Numbered from the stretch's first letter, positions 1 through 6,472 are shown. The stretch: DNA of 6,727 nt from Stomatobaculum longum (GCA_905370385.1 CAJPKN010000086.1:1-6727), one strand, 5' to 3'. The notes: generated by a model not told the origin, from the letters alone. Translations and numbers: made by a program.

Positions 1-5
1 AAAAC

Positions 6-254
6 ATGGCAGATGAGAAGAAGGTTTATGTAACAAAGGATATGGTGGTCGGAGAAATCATCAGCAAGTACCCGGATGCGGCATTTGCGCTCATGCAGTG
101 CGGCATGGGTTGCATCAGCTGCCCGGCTTCGCAGGCAGAATCTCTGCAGGATGCGAGCATGGTGCACGGCATGAATGCGGATGAGGTTGTCGACTATGTG
201 AACGAGTACCTGCAGTTCCAGGAAAGCCAGAAGGAAGCCGGCAAGGCGGAGTAA
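6..254 (+). CDS. DUF1858 small redox-disulfide-type protein
   Basis: This 82-residue protein matches the DUF1858 family (hybrid-cluster-protein-associated redox disulfide domain). The features seen are the opening 'VTKDMVVGEIISKYPDAA' pattern, a short helix ending in a cysteine cluster (C32, C36, C39 in 'CGMGCISCPAS'), then 'MVHGMNADEVVDYVNEYL'. The domain fills nearly the whole protein (about residues 7-70) and is followed by a charged tail. There is no signal peptide or membrane segment, so it should be cytoplasmic. Family members are thought to make a redox-active disulfide or bind a metal; the actual substrate is unknown and nothing here identifies a partner. The first ATG begins at base 6, so its ribosome binding site and promoter lie outside the window. 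An intrinsic terminator follows, so it probably ends its transcript. The family call is strong; the function is unproven. Confidence 0.85.
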   Translation: MADEKKVYVTKDMVVGEIISKYPDAAFALMQCGMGCISCPASQAESLQDASMVHGMNADEVVDYVNEYLQFQESQKEAGKAE

Positions 255-264
255 GTGCTTTGAA

Positions 265-297
265 GCCTGCGCGGGGAAGACCTGTGCGGGCTTTTTT
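265..297 (+). terminator. Intrinsic terminator after the DUF1858 gene
   Basis: An 11-bp GC-rich stem pairs bases 265-275 with 281-291, with three G-T wobbles, and closes a 5-base loop (276-280). Six Ts follow at 292-297. It starts 10 bases after the stop codon, a standard rho-independent layout. It lies only about 30 bases before the next start codon, so that gene depends on read-through or on a promoter I cannot see. Confidence 0.85.
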
Positions 298-314
298 GTA
301 TGCCGCGTTGCGGC

Positions 315-327
315 GGAAGGGGGAGGC
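315..327 (+). promoter_or_regulatory. Unusually long purine ribosome binding site
   Basis: A run of purines (GGAAGGGGGAGG) abuts the ATG at 328 with only one base between. The best-spaced anti-SD match is the GGAAGG part at 315-320, about 7 bases away; the GGAGG part at 322-326 is too close for optimal use. A small perfect hairpin (302-306 with 310-314, loop GTT) sits directly upstream. The start is supported by the protein family, whose conserved first helix begins within a few residues of this Met. Confidence 0.5.
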
Positions 328-1131
328 ATGAGTCTTTATCAGGCGCTCTGGTATTTCTGTATCTACGCGTTTCTCGGCTGGGTGGTCGAGGTTGCATTTC
401 ACGCCCTGAAACTCGGGAAAATCATAAACCGCGGGTTTTTAAACGGCCCGGTCTGTCCGATTTACGGCTTCGGCATGCTTGCCATCTGTCTTCTCATGAA
501 CGTACCGGCGCCCGGGCAGGAGGAGCGTGTCGGCCTTCCCGTACTCCTCGCAACAGGCATGGCGTTTGCGACAACAATCGAATTGATCGGGGGCTGGCTC
601 TTGAATACCTTTTTTCACGCGCGCTGGTGGGATTACAGCGAGGAGCCCTTCCAGTTTCACGGTTACATTTGCCTGCGTTTCAGCGTGCTCTGGGGTCTCG
701 GGACCGTGTTTATGATACGCATTGTGCACCCGATAGTGCGCGGCTATGTGGGGCTCATCCCCTTTGTCTTGGGGCGCTGGGTACTGGTCTTTTTGTATCT
801 GACGCTGCTTGTCGACTTTGTGTCCTCCGTTATGACGGCGCATAAGCTCAGCCGGGAGCTGGGAGAACTCGGGAAAATCAGCGAGCGGATACGCGCGGTC
901 TCGGATCTCCTCAGTCAGCGCATCGGCGAGGACAGCATACGCGCGAGCGAAGAACTGACCCGACAGCGCGCGGCGGCGAAGCAGCGCTTTGCCCGTTTAC
1001 AGAAGCGGGCGGAACATACCAGATTCTTCGGAACCGGCCGTCTCTTAAACGCCTTCCCTTCCCTCCGTCCGAACGGTCATGCCGAGCTTCTGGAGGAACT
1101 CAGAGAGCGTCTGAAGGGAAAAAACCACTAA
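328..1131 (+). CDS. PF06541 (CmpB-type) 'putative ABC transporter permease' membrane protein
   Basis: This 267-residue protein carries the signature of PF06541, annotated as putative ABC-transporter type IV/CmpB. Its marks are 'AFLGWVVE' in the first helix (residues 14-21), 'NRGFLNGPVCPIYGFG' (34-49), 'ELIGGWLLNTFFHARWWDYS' (85-104) and 'GYICLRFSVLWG' (112-123). By eye there are about five membrane helices, near residues 4-24, 42-58, 70-95, 116-135 and 140-165. The remaining roughly 100 residues are basic, charged, predicted helical or coiled, and probably cytoplasmic. No ATP-binding partner or solute-binding protein is nearby, so the transporter label is weak; it is best read as a conserved membrane protein of unknown function. 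It stands alone between a terminator and the rubredoxin leader. Family membership is confident, function is not. Confidence 0.85.
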   Translation: MSLYQALWYFCIYAFLGWVVEVAFHALKLGKIINRGFLNGPVCPIYGFGMLAICLLMNVPAPGQEERVGLPVLLATGMAFATTIELIGGWLLNTFFHARWWDYSEEPFQFHGYICLRFSVLWGLGTVFMIRIVHPIVRGYVGLIPFVLGRWVLVFLYLTLLVDFVSSVMTAHKLSRELGELGKISERIRAVSDLLSQRIGEDSIRASEELTRQRAAAKQRFARLQKRAEHTRFFGTGRLLNAFPSLRPNGHAELLEELRERLKGKNH

Positions 1132-1182
1132 ATGCAGTAAAATGTGGAGAAAAGGTGTCATATTTCCGTGAGTTCTGACAAC

Positions 1183-1211
1183 TTGCGGAGCGGAAGCGCA
1201 TAGAGTACAAT
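1183..1211 (+). promoter_or_regulatory. Candidate promoter for rubredoxin
   Basis: TTGCGG (1183-1188) and TACAAT (1206-1211) are separated by 17 bases. The -10 box matches the sigma-A consensus at 5 of 6 positions and the -35 box at only 3 of 6. The start point would be near 1218, giving a leader of about 39 bases. A 5-base inverted pair, TGTCA (1156-1160) and TGACA (1176-1180), lies just upstream and could be an operator, but it is short. A promoter is expected here because the neighbouring genes are unrelated. Confidence 0.45.
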
Positions 1212-1222
1212 CAGCTACACAA

Positions 1223-1236
1223 GCGCCGGTGGGCGC
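1223..1236 (+). other. Small hairpin in the rubredoxin leader
   Basis: GCGCC (1223-1227) pairs perfectly with GGCGC (1232-1236) around a 4-base loop. It would sit close to the 5' end of the mRNA if the promoter at 1183-1211 is used, and it ends 8 bases before the AGGAGA ribosome binding site at 1245-1250. Such a leader hairpin can protect mRNA from decay; that role is inferred, and no riboswitch fold is recognised. Confidence 0.4.
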
Positions 1237-1256
1237 ATTCAGAAAGGAGATTTGAG

Positions 1257-1415
1257 ATGAAGTACGTTTGCAATGTTTGCGGTTATGTTTACGATGAGAC
1301 GACCGGTGATCCGGACAACGGAATTGCGGCAGGAACCCTTTGGGCTGATGTTCCGGAGGACTTTGTATGTCCGCTCTGCGGCGTCGGCAAGGAGGACTTC
1401 TCGGAGGAGAACTAA
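1257..1415 (+). CDS. Rubredoxin
   Basis: This complete 52-residue rubredoxin has the standard family length. The iron-binding cysteines are all present as two CxxC pairs: C5/C8 in '[11 protein letters not shown]' and C38/C41 in '[13 protein letters not shown]'. The conserved aromatic and loop residues (Y10, Y12, W29, the P33-D35 turn, F36) are in their usual places. It binds a single iron and carries one electron in the cytoplasm. In anaerobic Clostridia, rubredoxins typically feed oxygen or superoxide detoxification enzymes, such as rubrerythrin, desulfoferrodoxin and flavodiiron proteins, none of which is in the window. The start is set by AGGAGA at 1245-1250, six bases upstream. It appears to be transcribed alone, between its own candidate promoter and a terminator. 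Identification is essentially certain; the electron partner is unknown. Confidence 0.97.
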   Translation: MKYVCNVCGYVYDETTGDPDNGIAAGTLWADVPEDFVCPLCGVGKEDFSEEN

Positions 1416-1443
1416 TCCCTCAGAGTAACTGACAAGAGAGATC

Positions 1444-1474
1444 GGGGGCTTTGCGCTTGCAAGGCCCCTGTTTT
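1444..1474 (+). terminator. Terminator-like hairpin between rubredoxin and pth
   Basis: An 11-bp stem pairs bases 1444-1454 with 1459-1469 (two G-T wobbles) around a 4-base loop, followed by G and four Ts (1471-1474). The stem is strong but the T-run is short, so termination may be partial. It ends just 21 bases before the pth start, close to the pth ribosome binding site. Confidence 0.65.
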
Positions 1475-1485
1475 CGCTGTCCGGA

Positions 1486-1491
1486 AGGAGG
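1486..1491 (+). promoter_or_regulatory. Ribosome binding site that fixes the pth start
   Basis: A full AGGAGG lies four bases before the ATG at 1496. The reading frame stays open upstream to a TTG at 1451, but that extension would run through the terminator hairpin and add 15 residues not found in the family. The ATG at 1496 begins exactly at the conserved 'MYIIAGLGNPG' N-terminus. Confidence 0.8.
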
Positions 1492-1495
1492 AACT

Positions 1496-2071
1496 ATGTA
1501 CATCATCGCGGGGCTCGGAAATCCCGGGCGGGAATATGAGAAGACCAGACACAATGCGGGCTTTGAGGTAATCGATCGCCTCGCGGAGCGCCTGCAGGTT
1601 TTGAGTTGGGAAAAAAAGCATAAGGCGCTCGCCGGGAAAGCCGTTTATGCGGGAGAAAAGCTGCTGCTTTTAAAACCGCAGACCTATATGAATCTATCGG
1701 GAGAGAGTCTTTTAAGCGCGGCCTCTTTTTATCGCGTGACCCCGGATCATATCCTCGTGATTTCGGATGACATTGACCTCGCGGAGGGCAGACTGCGGAT
1801 TCGAAAGAGCGGCAGTGCGGGCGGTCACAACGGCCTGAAATCCATCATCTCCAATTTGGGGTCGGGAGATTTTGTGCGCATCCGTGTCGGCGTTGGCAGT
1901 AAGCCGGCGGGCTGGGATCTGGCGGACTATGTGCTGGGGCGCGCAAAGGGCGAGGACGCCGAAAAGATGGAAGAAGCCTATGCGGATGCGGTCGAGGCAG
2001 TGCTCACGGTTCTCGAATCCGGGGTTGACAAGGCAATGAACGAAGTGAATCGGAAAGAGAAGAAGGGATGA
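1496..2071 (+). CDS. pth: Peptidyl-tRNA hydrolase (Pth)
   Basis: This 191-residue protein is a bacterial Pth of normal length. It cleaves the ester bond of peptidyl-tRNAs that drop off ribosomes, so the tRNA can be recycled in the cytoplasm; it is normally essential. Conserved motifs are 'GLGNPG' (residues 6-11), 'TRHNAG' (17-22) with the catalytic H19, 'KPQTYMNLSG' (60-69) with substrate-contact N66, 'SDDIDL' (90-95) with D91, and 'GSAGGHNGLKSI' (106-117) with N112. All the expected active-site residues are present. It overlaps mfd by the four bases ATGA, which implies translational coupling. This pth-mfd adjacency is the standard arrangement in Firmicutes (spoVC-mfd region of Bacillus subtilis, where fin lies between). 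No promoter is evident directly upstream, so expression may come from read-through or from a promoter I cannot see. Confidence 0.97.
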   Translation: MYIIAGLGNPGREYEKTRHNAGFEVIDRLAERLQVLSWEKKHKALAGKAVYAGEKLLLLKPQTYMNLSGESLLSAASFYRVTPDHILVISDDIDLAEGRLRIRKSGSAGGHNGLKSIISNLGSGDFVRIRVGVGSKPAGWDLADYVLGRAKGEDAEKMEEAYADAVEAVLTVLESGVDKAMNEVNRKEKKG

Positions 2072-5000
2072 GCGGTTTTCGGAATCCGCTGGACGGGCTG
2101 GATGTCTACCGGGCGCTCGAAGAGAAACTCAAGAAGCGGGGCGGTCCTGTTCTGGTCACCGGGCTTGCGGACGCCGCAAAGGGACAGTTTGCGGAAGCCG
2201 TACTCGCGGCGGAGCGCCCGCTCAAGCTCTATGTGACCTATGATGAGCTGCGCGCCCGCGAGCTCTATGAGGATCTCTTAAGCTTCGGCGCGGATGCCAT
2301 GTTCTATCCGGCGAAAGACCTACTCTTTTTTGCGGCGGATGTGCGCAGCAACGAACTGAGCGCCGTCCGCATCGATGTGAGACGCCGCATTGCGGAGTGC
2401 GGGAGCGGCTTCGTCGTGACGACCATAGATGCGCTCATGGATAAGCTTGAAACGCCGGAGCGCTTTTTGCGCCGTTGTCTCCGAATCCATGCGAGCGATC
2501 GTCTCGACCTCGGCGAGACCGCGAAGCAACTTGCGGCGCTCGGCTACGAGCGGAGCGCGGAAGTGGACGGACGCGGGCAGTTTTCGGTGCGGGGCGGCAT
2601 TCTGGATGTCTTTCCGGTCACGGAGGAGACCCCGGTACGCATTGAGCTCTGGGACGATGAAATCGATTCCATGCGCCGCTTCGACCCGGAGAGTCAGCGT
2701 TCCACCGAGGGCTTGGAGAGCGTACACATTTACCCTGCGCGGGAAGAACTGCTCGGCGGCAGCGACTCCTTTTTGCGCTATTTTTCCGGGGACAAGTCAC
2801 TCCTCATACTCGATGAGCCGGCGCGTCTTCTCGAGCGTGCGCGCGAGGTGGAGCGGGAATATCTCGCGAGCGCCGAAGGCAGGGCCGAGGGCGAAAAGAC
2901 AGCGGAGGCCATTGTCACGGCCGCCCTCCTTTGGGAAGACCTTCAGAGCAGTGCGACCCTCTGCCTGGCGGGCCTCGACAGCCGCATTCCGGAGTTCACG
3001 ATACGCGCGGAATTTTCAATTGCGGCGAAGGCTGTTGCGAGCTTCCCGGGTAACTTTGAACTCTTGATCGAAGACCTGAGGCGCTATCGGAGAGAGCGCT
3101 GGTCCGTCATTTTGATGACGCCTTCGCGCACCCGTGCGCGCAGACTCGCGGAAGCGTTTCAAAACTATGAGCTCTCGGCCTTTTGTCCGGACGAGACGGA
3201 GGAGCAGCTGCCGGTCGCTGAGCCGGGATCCATTATGCTGCTCAGCGGCAAGCTGCACCGAGGCTTTGAATATCCTTTGATTCGCTTTGCGCTCCTTGCG
3301 GAGAGCGATCTCTTCGGGCGGCGAAAAGAAAAGAAAAAGCGGAGAAAGCAAAGCGAGCAGGCGGGCAGTCATATCTCGGCGCTCTCGGAACTCTCGGTCG
3401 GCGACTATGTGGTGCACGAGGAGAACGGCCTCGGCATCTACCGCGGGGTCGAGAAGATAGAGACCGACGGTGTCGCGCGGGATTACATCAAAATCGAATA
3501 CAAGGACGGCGATAACTTCTATGTCCCGGCGACCCGCCTCGACGCGATTCAGAAGTACGCGTCGGCGGAGGCAGCGGTACCGCGCCTAAACCGCCTCGGG
3601 AGTCCGGAGTGGGGCAAGACCAAGACGCGGGTTAAGCGCGCCGTCCGTGAAATCGCAAAGGAATTGGTGACCCTCTACGCGACGCGGCTCAAGGAGAAAG
3701 GGCATCGCTACGGGCCGGATACGGTGTGGCAGACCGAGTTCGAGGAGCTCTTCCCCTACGCGGAGACCGGAGACCAGCTGCAGGCGATTGCGGATGTCAA
3801 GGCGGACCTCGAAGAGGGACGAATCATGGACCGCCTGATTTGCGGCGACGTGGGCTACGGCAAGACCGAAATTGCGCTCCGCGCGGCCTTTAAGGTGGTG
3901 CAGGAGGGCTATCAGGTCATCTTCCTCGTGCCGACCACCATACTCGCGCAGCAGCACTACAACAATTTCTCGCAGCGGCTCAAGGACTTTCCGCTGCGCA
4001 TCGACCTCCTCTGCCGCTTCCGGAGCGCCGCCGAGCAAAAAAAGACCCTTTCGGATTTCGAGCGGGGCACGGTCGATATCCTGGTGGGCACGCACCGCGT
4101 GCTCTCAAAGGACATCAAACCCCATAAGTTGGGACTCTTGATCATCGACGAGGAGCAGCGCTTCGGGGTCGCGCACAAGGAGAAGGTGAAGCAGCTGCGG
4201 AAGGATGTCAATGTGTTGACGCTGACGGCCACGCCGATTCCGCGCACCCTGCACATGAGTCTTGCGGGCATACGGGAGCTCTCCGTACTCTCCGAGCCGC
4301 CCAGGGACCGCCAGCCGGTCCAGACCTACGTGATGGAGCACAGCGACGCCATCGTGCGGGAGGCCGTGCAGCGCGAGCTGAACCGGGGCGGTCAGGTCTA
4401 CTATGTCTGCAATAAAATAAGCCGGCTGCCCGACATTGCGGCGCGGCTTGCGGCGGAACTTCCGGAGGCGGAGGTCGCCTACGCGCACGGGAAGATGCAG
4501 GAGAAGGAGTTGGAGCGCATCATGCTCGACTTTATGAACGGTGAGATCGATGTACTGGTCACGACGACCATAGTCGAGACCGGTCTGGACATTCCGAATG
4601 TCAACACCATCATCATCGAGCAGGCGGATCACTTCGGCCTCTCGCAGCTCTATCAACTCCGGGGGCGTGTCGGGCGCTCCTCTCGCATCGGCTATGCCTT
4701 TTTGCTCTACCAGCGCGGCAGGCTGCTCCGCGAAGAGGCGGAAAAGCGACTTCGCGCAATCCGCGAGTTCACGGAGCTCGGCAGCGGTATACGAATCGCC
4801 ATGCGGGATCTGGAGATTCGCGGCGCGGGCAATGTGCTCGGCGCCGAGCAGCACGGCCATATGCAGGCGGTCGGTTACGACCTCTACTGCAAACTTCTGA
4901 ATCAGGCGGTGCGCCGCCTGACCGGCAAAGAGGAGGAGGAAGAGGAGCACCTGAGCGCCTCGGTCGAGGCGGAGGCGAGCGCCTACATTTCGGACAGCTA

Positions 5001-5466
5001 TGTGAAGAGCGAGGAACAGAAGCTGGATCTCTACCAGAGAATCGCATTGATTCAAACGGAGGAGGATGAGCGGGAAATGCAGGACGAGCTGATAGACCGC
5101 TTCGGCGATATGCCGATCGAGGTCACGAATCTTTTGCTCATCGCACGGATACGCGCTTCGGCCGAACGCGTCAGGGCCGCCGAAGTGCGCATCAAGCGGG
5201 AGAGCACCCGGGTCATCATGCGGGAAGACGCGGTGCTTGACACGGAAAAACTGCCCGCCCTGCTCTCCGAATACGCCGGACATCTCTCGGTGCGTCCCCA
5301 GAGGCCGGTCGAGTTTTTGCTCACGAAACAGGGGACAAGTCTTGCCGAAGACGCAATGCTGCGCGAAACTTTGGCTCTTTTCGCGCATTTTGAGGCGCTT
5401 TTACCCGAAAAAGGGCGCTTGGATATTGACAAGGCGGGAGAGCCTCGCTATAAAAGTAAAGAGTAA
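2068..5466 (+). CDS. mfd: Transcription-repair coupling factor Mfd
   Basis: Mfd is a DNA translocase that pushes stalled RNA polymerase off lesions and recruits UvrA for nucleotide excision repair. At 1132 residues it is close to the usual length (about 1150-1180). In order, it has a UvrB-like N-terminal module without a working ATP site (about 1-330, with '[12 protein letters not shown]' at 172-183), a domain leading to a lysine/arginine-rich linker (418-427), and the RNA-polymerase-interacting CarD-like domain (about 442-500, '[17 protein letters not shown]'). The helicase core follows, with Walker A 'GDVGYGKTE' (593-601), DEEQ box (694-697), 'TATPIPRTL' (720-728) and motif VI 'QLRGRVGRS' (863-871). 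Next come the TRG-like translocation motif (about 901-940, '[12 protein letters not shown]') and the C-terminal TRCF domain (about 970 to the end), which autoinhibits UvrA binding. No frameshift or lost motif is seen. Its start overlaps the pth stop. Its final codons appear to contain the hup promoter. Confidence 0.98.
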   Translation: MSGFRNPLDGLDVYRALEEKLKKRGGPVLVTGLADAAKGQFAEAVLAAERPLKLYVTYDELRARELYEDLLSFGADAMFYPAKDLLFFAADVRSNELSAVRIDVRRRIAECGSGFVVTTIDALMDKLETPERFLRRCLRIHASDRLDLGETAKQLAALGYERSAEVDGRGQFSVRGGILDVFPVTEETPVRIELWDDEIDSMRRFDPESQRSTEGLESVHIYPAREELLGGSDSFLRYFSGDKSLLILDEPARLLERAREVEREYLASAEGRAEGEKTAEAIVTAALLWEDLQSSATLCLAGLDSRIPEFTIRAEFSIAAKAVASFPGNFELLIEDLRRYRRERWSVILMTPSRTRARRLAEAFQNYELSAFCPDETEEQLPVAEPGSIMLLSGKLHRGFEYPLIRFALLAESDLFGRRKEKKKRRKQSEQAGSHISALSELSVGDYVVHEENGLGIYRGVEKIETDGVARDYIKIEYKDGDNFYVPATRLDAIQKYASAEAAVPRLNRLGSPEWGKTKTRVKRAVREIAKELVTLYATRLKEKGHRYGPDTVWQTEFEELFPYAETGDQLQAIADVKADLEEGRIMDRLICGDVGYGKTEIALRAAFKVVQEGYQVIFLVPTTILAQQHYNNFSQRLKDFPLRIDLLCRFRSAAEQKKTLSDFERGTVDILVGTHRVLSKDIKPHKLGLLIIDEEQRFGVAHKEKVKQLRKDVNVLTLTATPIPRTLHMSLAGIRELSVLSEPPRDRQPVQTYVMEHSDAIVREAVQRELNRGGQVYYVCNKISRLPDIAARLAAELPEAEVAYAHGKMQEKELERIMLDFMNGEIDVLVTTTIVETGLDIPNVNTIIIEQADHFGLSQLYQLRGRVGRSSRIGYAFLLYQRGRLLREEAEKRLRAIREFTELGSGIRIAMRDLEIRGAGNVLGAEQHGHMQAVGYDLYCKLLNQAVRRLTGKEEEEEEHLSASVEAEASAYISDSYVKSEEQKLDLYQRIALIQTEEDEREMQDELIDRFGDMPIEVTNLLLIARIRASAERVRAAEVRIKRESTRVIMREDAVLDTEKLPALLSEYAGHLSVRPQRPVEFLLTKQGTSLAEDAMLRETLALFAHFEALLPEKGRLDIDKAGEPRYKSKE
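5426..5454 (+). promoter_or_regulatory. Near-consensus sigma-A promoter inside the mfd 3' end
   Basis: A perfect -35 box TTGACA (5426-5431) and a -10 box TATAAA (5449-5454, 5 of 6 matches) are separated by the ideal 17 bases. The start point would be near 5461, giving hup a leader of about 34 bases containing AGGAGG. The promoter lies entirely within the last codons of mfd. It is the best promoter match I found in the window and suits HU, an abundant protein that needs far more mRNA than Mfd. Confidence 0.8.
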
Positions 5467-5494
5467 TCGAAAGATATCACAGGAGGATTCAAGA

Positions 5495-5770
5495 ATGAAT
5501 AAGACCGAGTTGGTTGCTGCGATCGCAGAGAAGGCAGAGATTTCCAAGAAGGACGCCGAGGCTGCTCTGAAGGCATTCACGGAGACTGTCGAACAGGAGC
5601 TTGTGAAGGGAGAGAAAATCCAGCTTGTCGGTTTCGGAACGTTCGAGATTTCCGAGAGACCTGCACGCGAGGGCAGAAACCCGAGAACCGGTGAGAGCAT
5701 GAAGATCGCCGCTGCGAAGGCTCCGAAGTTTAAGGCAGGAAAGGCTCTCAAGGACGCAGTCAACGCCTAA
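5495..5770 (+). CDS. hup: HU-type histone-like DNA-binding protein
   Basis: This 91-residue protein is a full-length HU/IHF family member. It begins '[25 protein letters not shown]', the helical dimerisation body (about 1-45). It continues with '[23 protein letters not shown]' (45-67), the beta arm whose R-N-P tip (61-63) intercalates into DNA, and ends with the basic '[14 protein letters not shown]' (76-89). HU dimers bend and compact DNA in the nucleoid without strong sequence preference. The start is set by AGGAGG at 5481-5486, eight bases upstream. It follows mfd by 28 bases with no terminator, but has its own promoter in the mfd end. Codon choice differs from mfd: AAG for almost every lysine and AGA for three of four arginines, as expected for a highly expressed gene. 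It is one base from rqcP. HU versus IHF subunit: HU is far more likely in Firmicutes. Confidence 0.97.
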   Translation: MNKTELVAAIAEKAEISKKDAEAALKAFTETVEQELVKGEKIQLVGFGTFEISERPAREGRNPRTGESMKIAAAKAPKFKAGKALKDAVNA

Positions 5771-5771
5771 A

Positions 5772-6011
5772 ATGAGGATTGACAAGTTTCTGAAAGTCTC
5801 TCGGCTGATTAAGCGCCGCACGGTTGCGAACGAGGCCTGCGATGCGGGTCGTGTGCTCGTGAACGGAAAGGCAGTCAAGGCATCCTACGAAGTGAAAAAG
5901 GGAGATGTTCTTGAGTTGCTCTTCGGACAGCGCACCGTCAAGGCAGAGGTCCTGGACCTCGCGGAGACCACCAAGAAAGAAGAAGCAAAAGAATTGTTTC
6001 GTTATCTGTGA
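5772..6011 (+). CDS. rqcP: S4-domain ribosome-associated quality control protein RqcP (YabO)
   Basis: This 79-residue protein has an S4 RNA-binding domain (about 1-60), with 'MRIDKFLKVSRLIKRRTVA' at the start, 'GRVLVNGKAVKASYEVKKGD' in the middle, and a short 'TTKKEEAKELF' tail. Length, order and wording match Bacillus subtilis YabO/RqcP. That protein binds the obstructed 50S subunit with RqcH and tRNA and helps add alanine tails to stalled nascent chains. The ATG lies one base after the HU stop, with no well-spaced ribosome binding site of its own, so translation is probably coupled to hup. In B. subtilis it likewise sits in the interval between mfd and divIC. A terminator follows. The family call is strong; the RQC role is known from B. 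subtilis and inferred here, as rqcH is not in the window. Confidence 0.93.
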   Translation: MRIDKFLKVSRLIKRRTVANEACDAGRVLVNGKAVKASYEVKKGDVLELLFGQRTVKAEVLDLAETTKKEEAKELFRYL

Positions 6012-6033
6012 GCCCGTGCTCACGGCAAAAGCA

Positions 6034-6064
6034 GCGTCGCCTGTCACACAGGCGGCGCATTTTT
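6034..6064 (+). terminator. Intrinsic terminator of the hup-rqcP unit
   Basis: An 11-bp stem pairs 6034-6044 with 6048-6058 (one T-G wobble) around a tight 3-base loop, followed by A and five Ts (6060-6064). A smaller perfect hairpin, GTGAGC (6008-6013) with GCTCAC (6018-6023), precedes it and overlaps the rqcP stop codon. A new promoter begins 16 bases after the T-run, so this marks a true transcript boundary. Confidence 0.85.
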
Positions 6065-6079
6065 ATGTCCGTGCGGAAA

Positions 6080-6108
6080 TTGAAAAAACGCACGCCGTGG
6101 AGTAAAAT
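6080..6108 (+). promoter_or_regulatory. Sigma-A-type promoter for divIC-tilS
   Basis: TTGAAA (6080-6085) and TAAAAT (6103-6108) each match consensus at 5 of 6 positions, with the ideal 17-base spacer. It sits immediately after the rqcP terminator and gives a start near 6115 and a leader of about 34 bases before the GTG at 6149. Position, spacing and box quality agree. Confidence 0.75.
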
Positions 6109-6130
6109 AAAGTTACAAGTGTGCGCAAAC

Positions 6131-6142
6131 GGAGGAGGAGGG
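6131..6142 (+). promoter_or_regulatory. Ribosome binding site that fixes the divIC GTG start
   Basis: GGAGGAGGAGGG gives repeated strong anti-SD matches, ending six bases before GTG at 6149. The frame stays open upstream to an ATG at 6065, but that codon directly follows the terminator T-run, has no ribosome binding site, and lies before the predicted transcription start. The GTG is therefore preferred. Confidence 0.8.
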
Positions 6143-6148
6143 AAGAGC

Positions 6149-6463
6149 GTGAGTCGCAGCAAGAAAAAAGCAGGGTCTGCGAAGAAAAGAAAAGTAAGAC
6201 CCATCCTGTTCGTCTATTTGTTCTCACTGCTTTTGGTCGGAATTTTGGTGGGGCAGCGCTGCCAACAGAATGCGCGGCGTGCCGAGCAATTGGAAAAGCA
6301 GACGCGCGAACTGGAGGAGAAATACCGGTTTGAGCTCGCGCGGAACGACAAGCTCACCAAGTACAGTGCTTACGTCGAGACCAAAGAATACATCGAGGAA
6401 AAGGCGAGAGAAAAGTGGGGACTCGTGAGTCCCGACATCATCCTCTTAAAACCGGAACAGTAA
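6149..6463 (+). CDS. divIC: Septum formation initiator DivIC/FtsB family protein
   Basis: This 104-residue, single-pass membrane protein has the layout of the DivIC/FtsB family. It has a lysine-rich cytoplasmic N-terminus (1-17), one membrane helix (about 18-35, 'PILFVYLFSLLLVGILVG'), an extracytoplasmic coiled coil (about 39-75), and a conserved C-terminal piece 'YIEEKAREKWGLVSPD' (about 80-96). DivIC joins FtsL and DivIB in the divisome to activate septal wall synthesis. The start is GTG, chosen from the strong ribosome binding site and the promoter position. It matches the B. subtilis cluster position after rqcP, but yabP and yabQ, which lie between them there, are missing. It is probably co-transcribed with tilS. 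FtsB and DivIC are the same Pfam family; the DivIC name rests on the Firmicutes context. Confidence 0.9.
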   Translation: MSRSKKKAGSAKKRKVRPILFVYLFSLLLVGILVGQRCQQNARRAEQLEKQTRELEEKYRFELARNDKLTKYSAYVETKEYIEEKAREKWGLVSPDIILLKPEQ

Positions 6464-6472
6464 AACAAGCAT

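Noticed and set aside
418..427. Considered whether the lysine/arginine-rich run in Mfd residues 418-427 (bases about 3319-3348) is an insertion or novel DNA-binding element.
   Set aside because: The coordinates given are protein positions. A basic linker before the RNA-polymerase-interacting domain is usual in Firmicutes Mfd proteins, so it is not remarkable.
300..845. A 181-codon frame overlapping the membrane protein gene in another + frame.
   Set aside because: It is arginine/cysteine-rich nonsense with no domain and no proper start; the frame from 328 has a clear family signature.
1132..1256. A riboswitch, small RNA or small gene in the longest intergenic gap.
   Set aside because: Apart from the candidate promoter, one 5-bp hairpin and a ribosome binding site, I see no recognisable riboswitch core and no supported reading frame.
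1451..1495. A longer pth starting at TTG 1451.
   Set aside because: The extension crosses the terminator hairpin and adds non-family residues; AGGAGG before ATG 1496 and the family N-terminus decide the start.
2429..3067. A 212-codon + frame inside mfd.
   Set aside because: Its composition is dominated by R, S and A as in an off-frame read of GC-rich DNA, and it sits inside the UvrB-like module of mfd.
4105..5388. A long open frame of 427 codons antisense to mfd.
   Set aside because: It lies wholly inside strongly conserved mfd codons, has no recognisable motif, and long antisense frames are common opposite GC-rich coding DNA.
6008..6148. A longer divIC beginning at ATG 6065 or further upstream.
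   Set aside because: The upstream frame reads through the rqcP terminator and the predicted promoter, and only the GTG at 6149 has a well-placed ribosome binding site.
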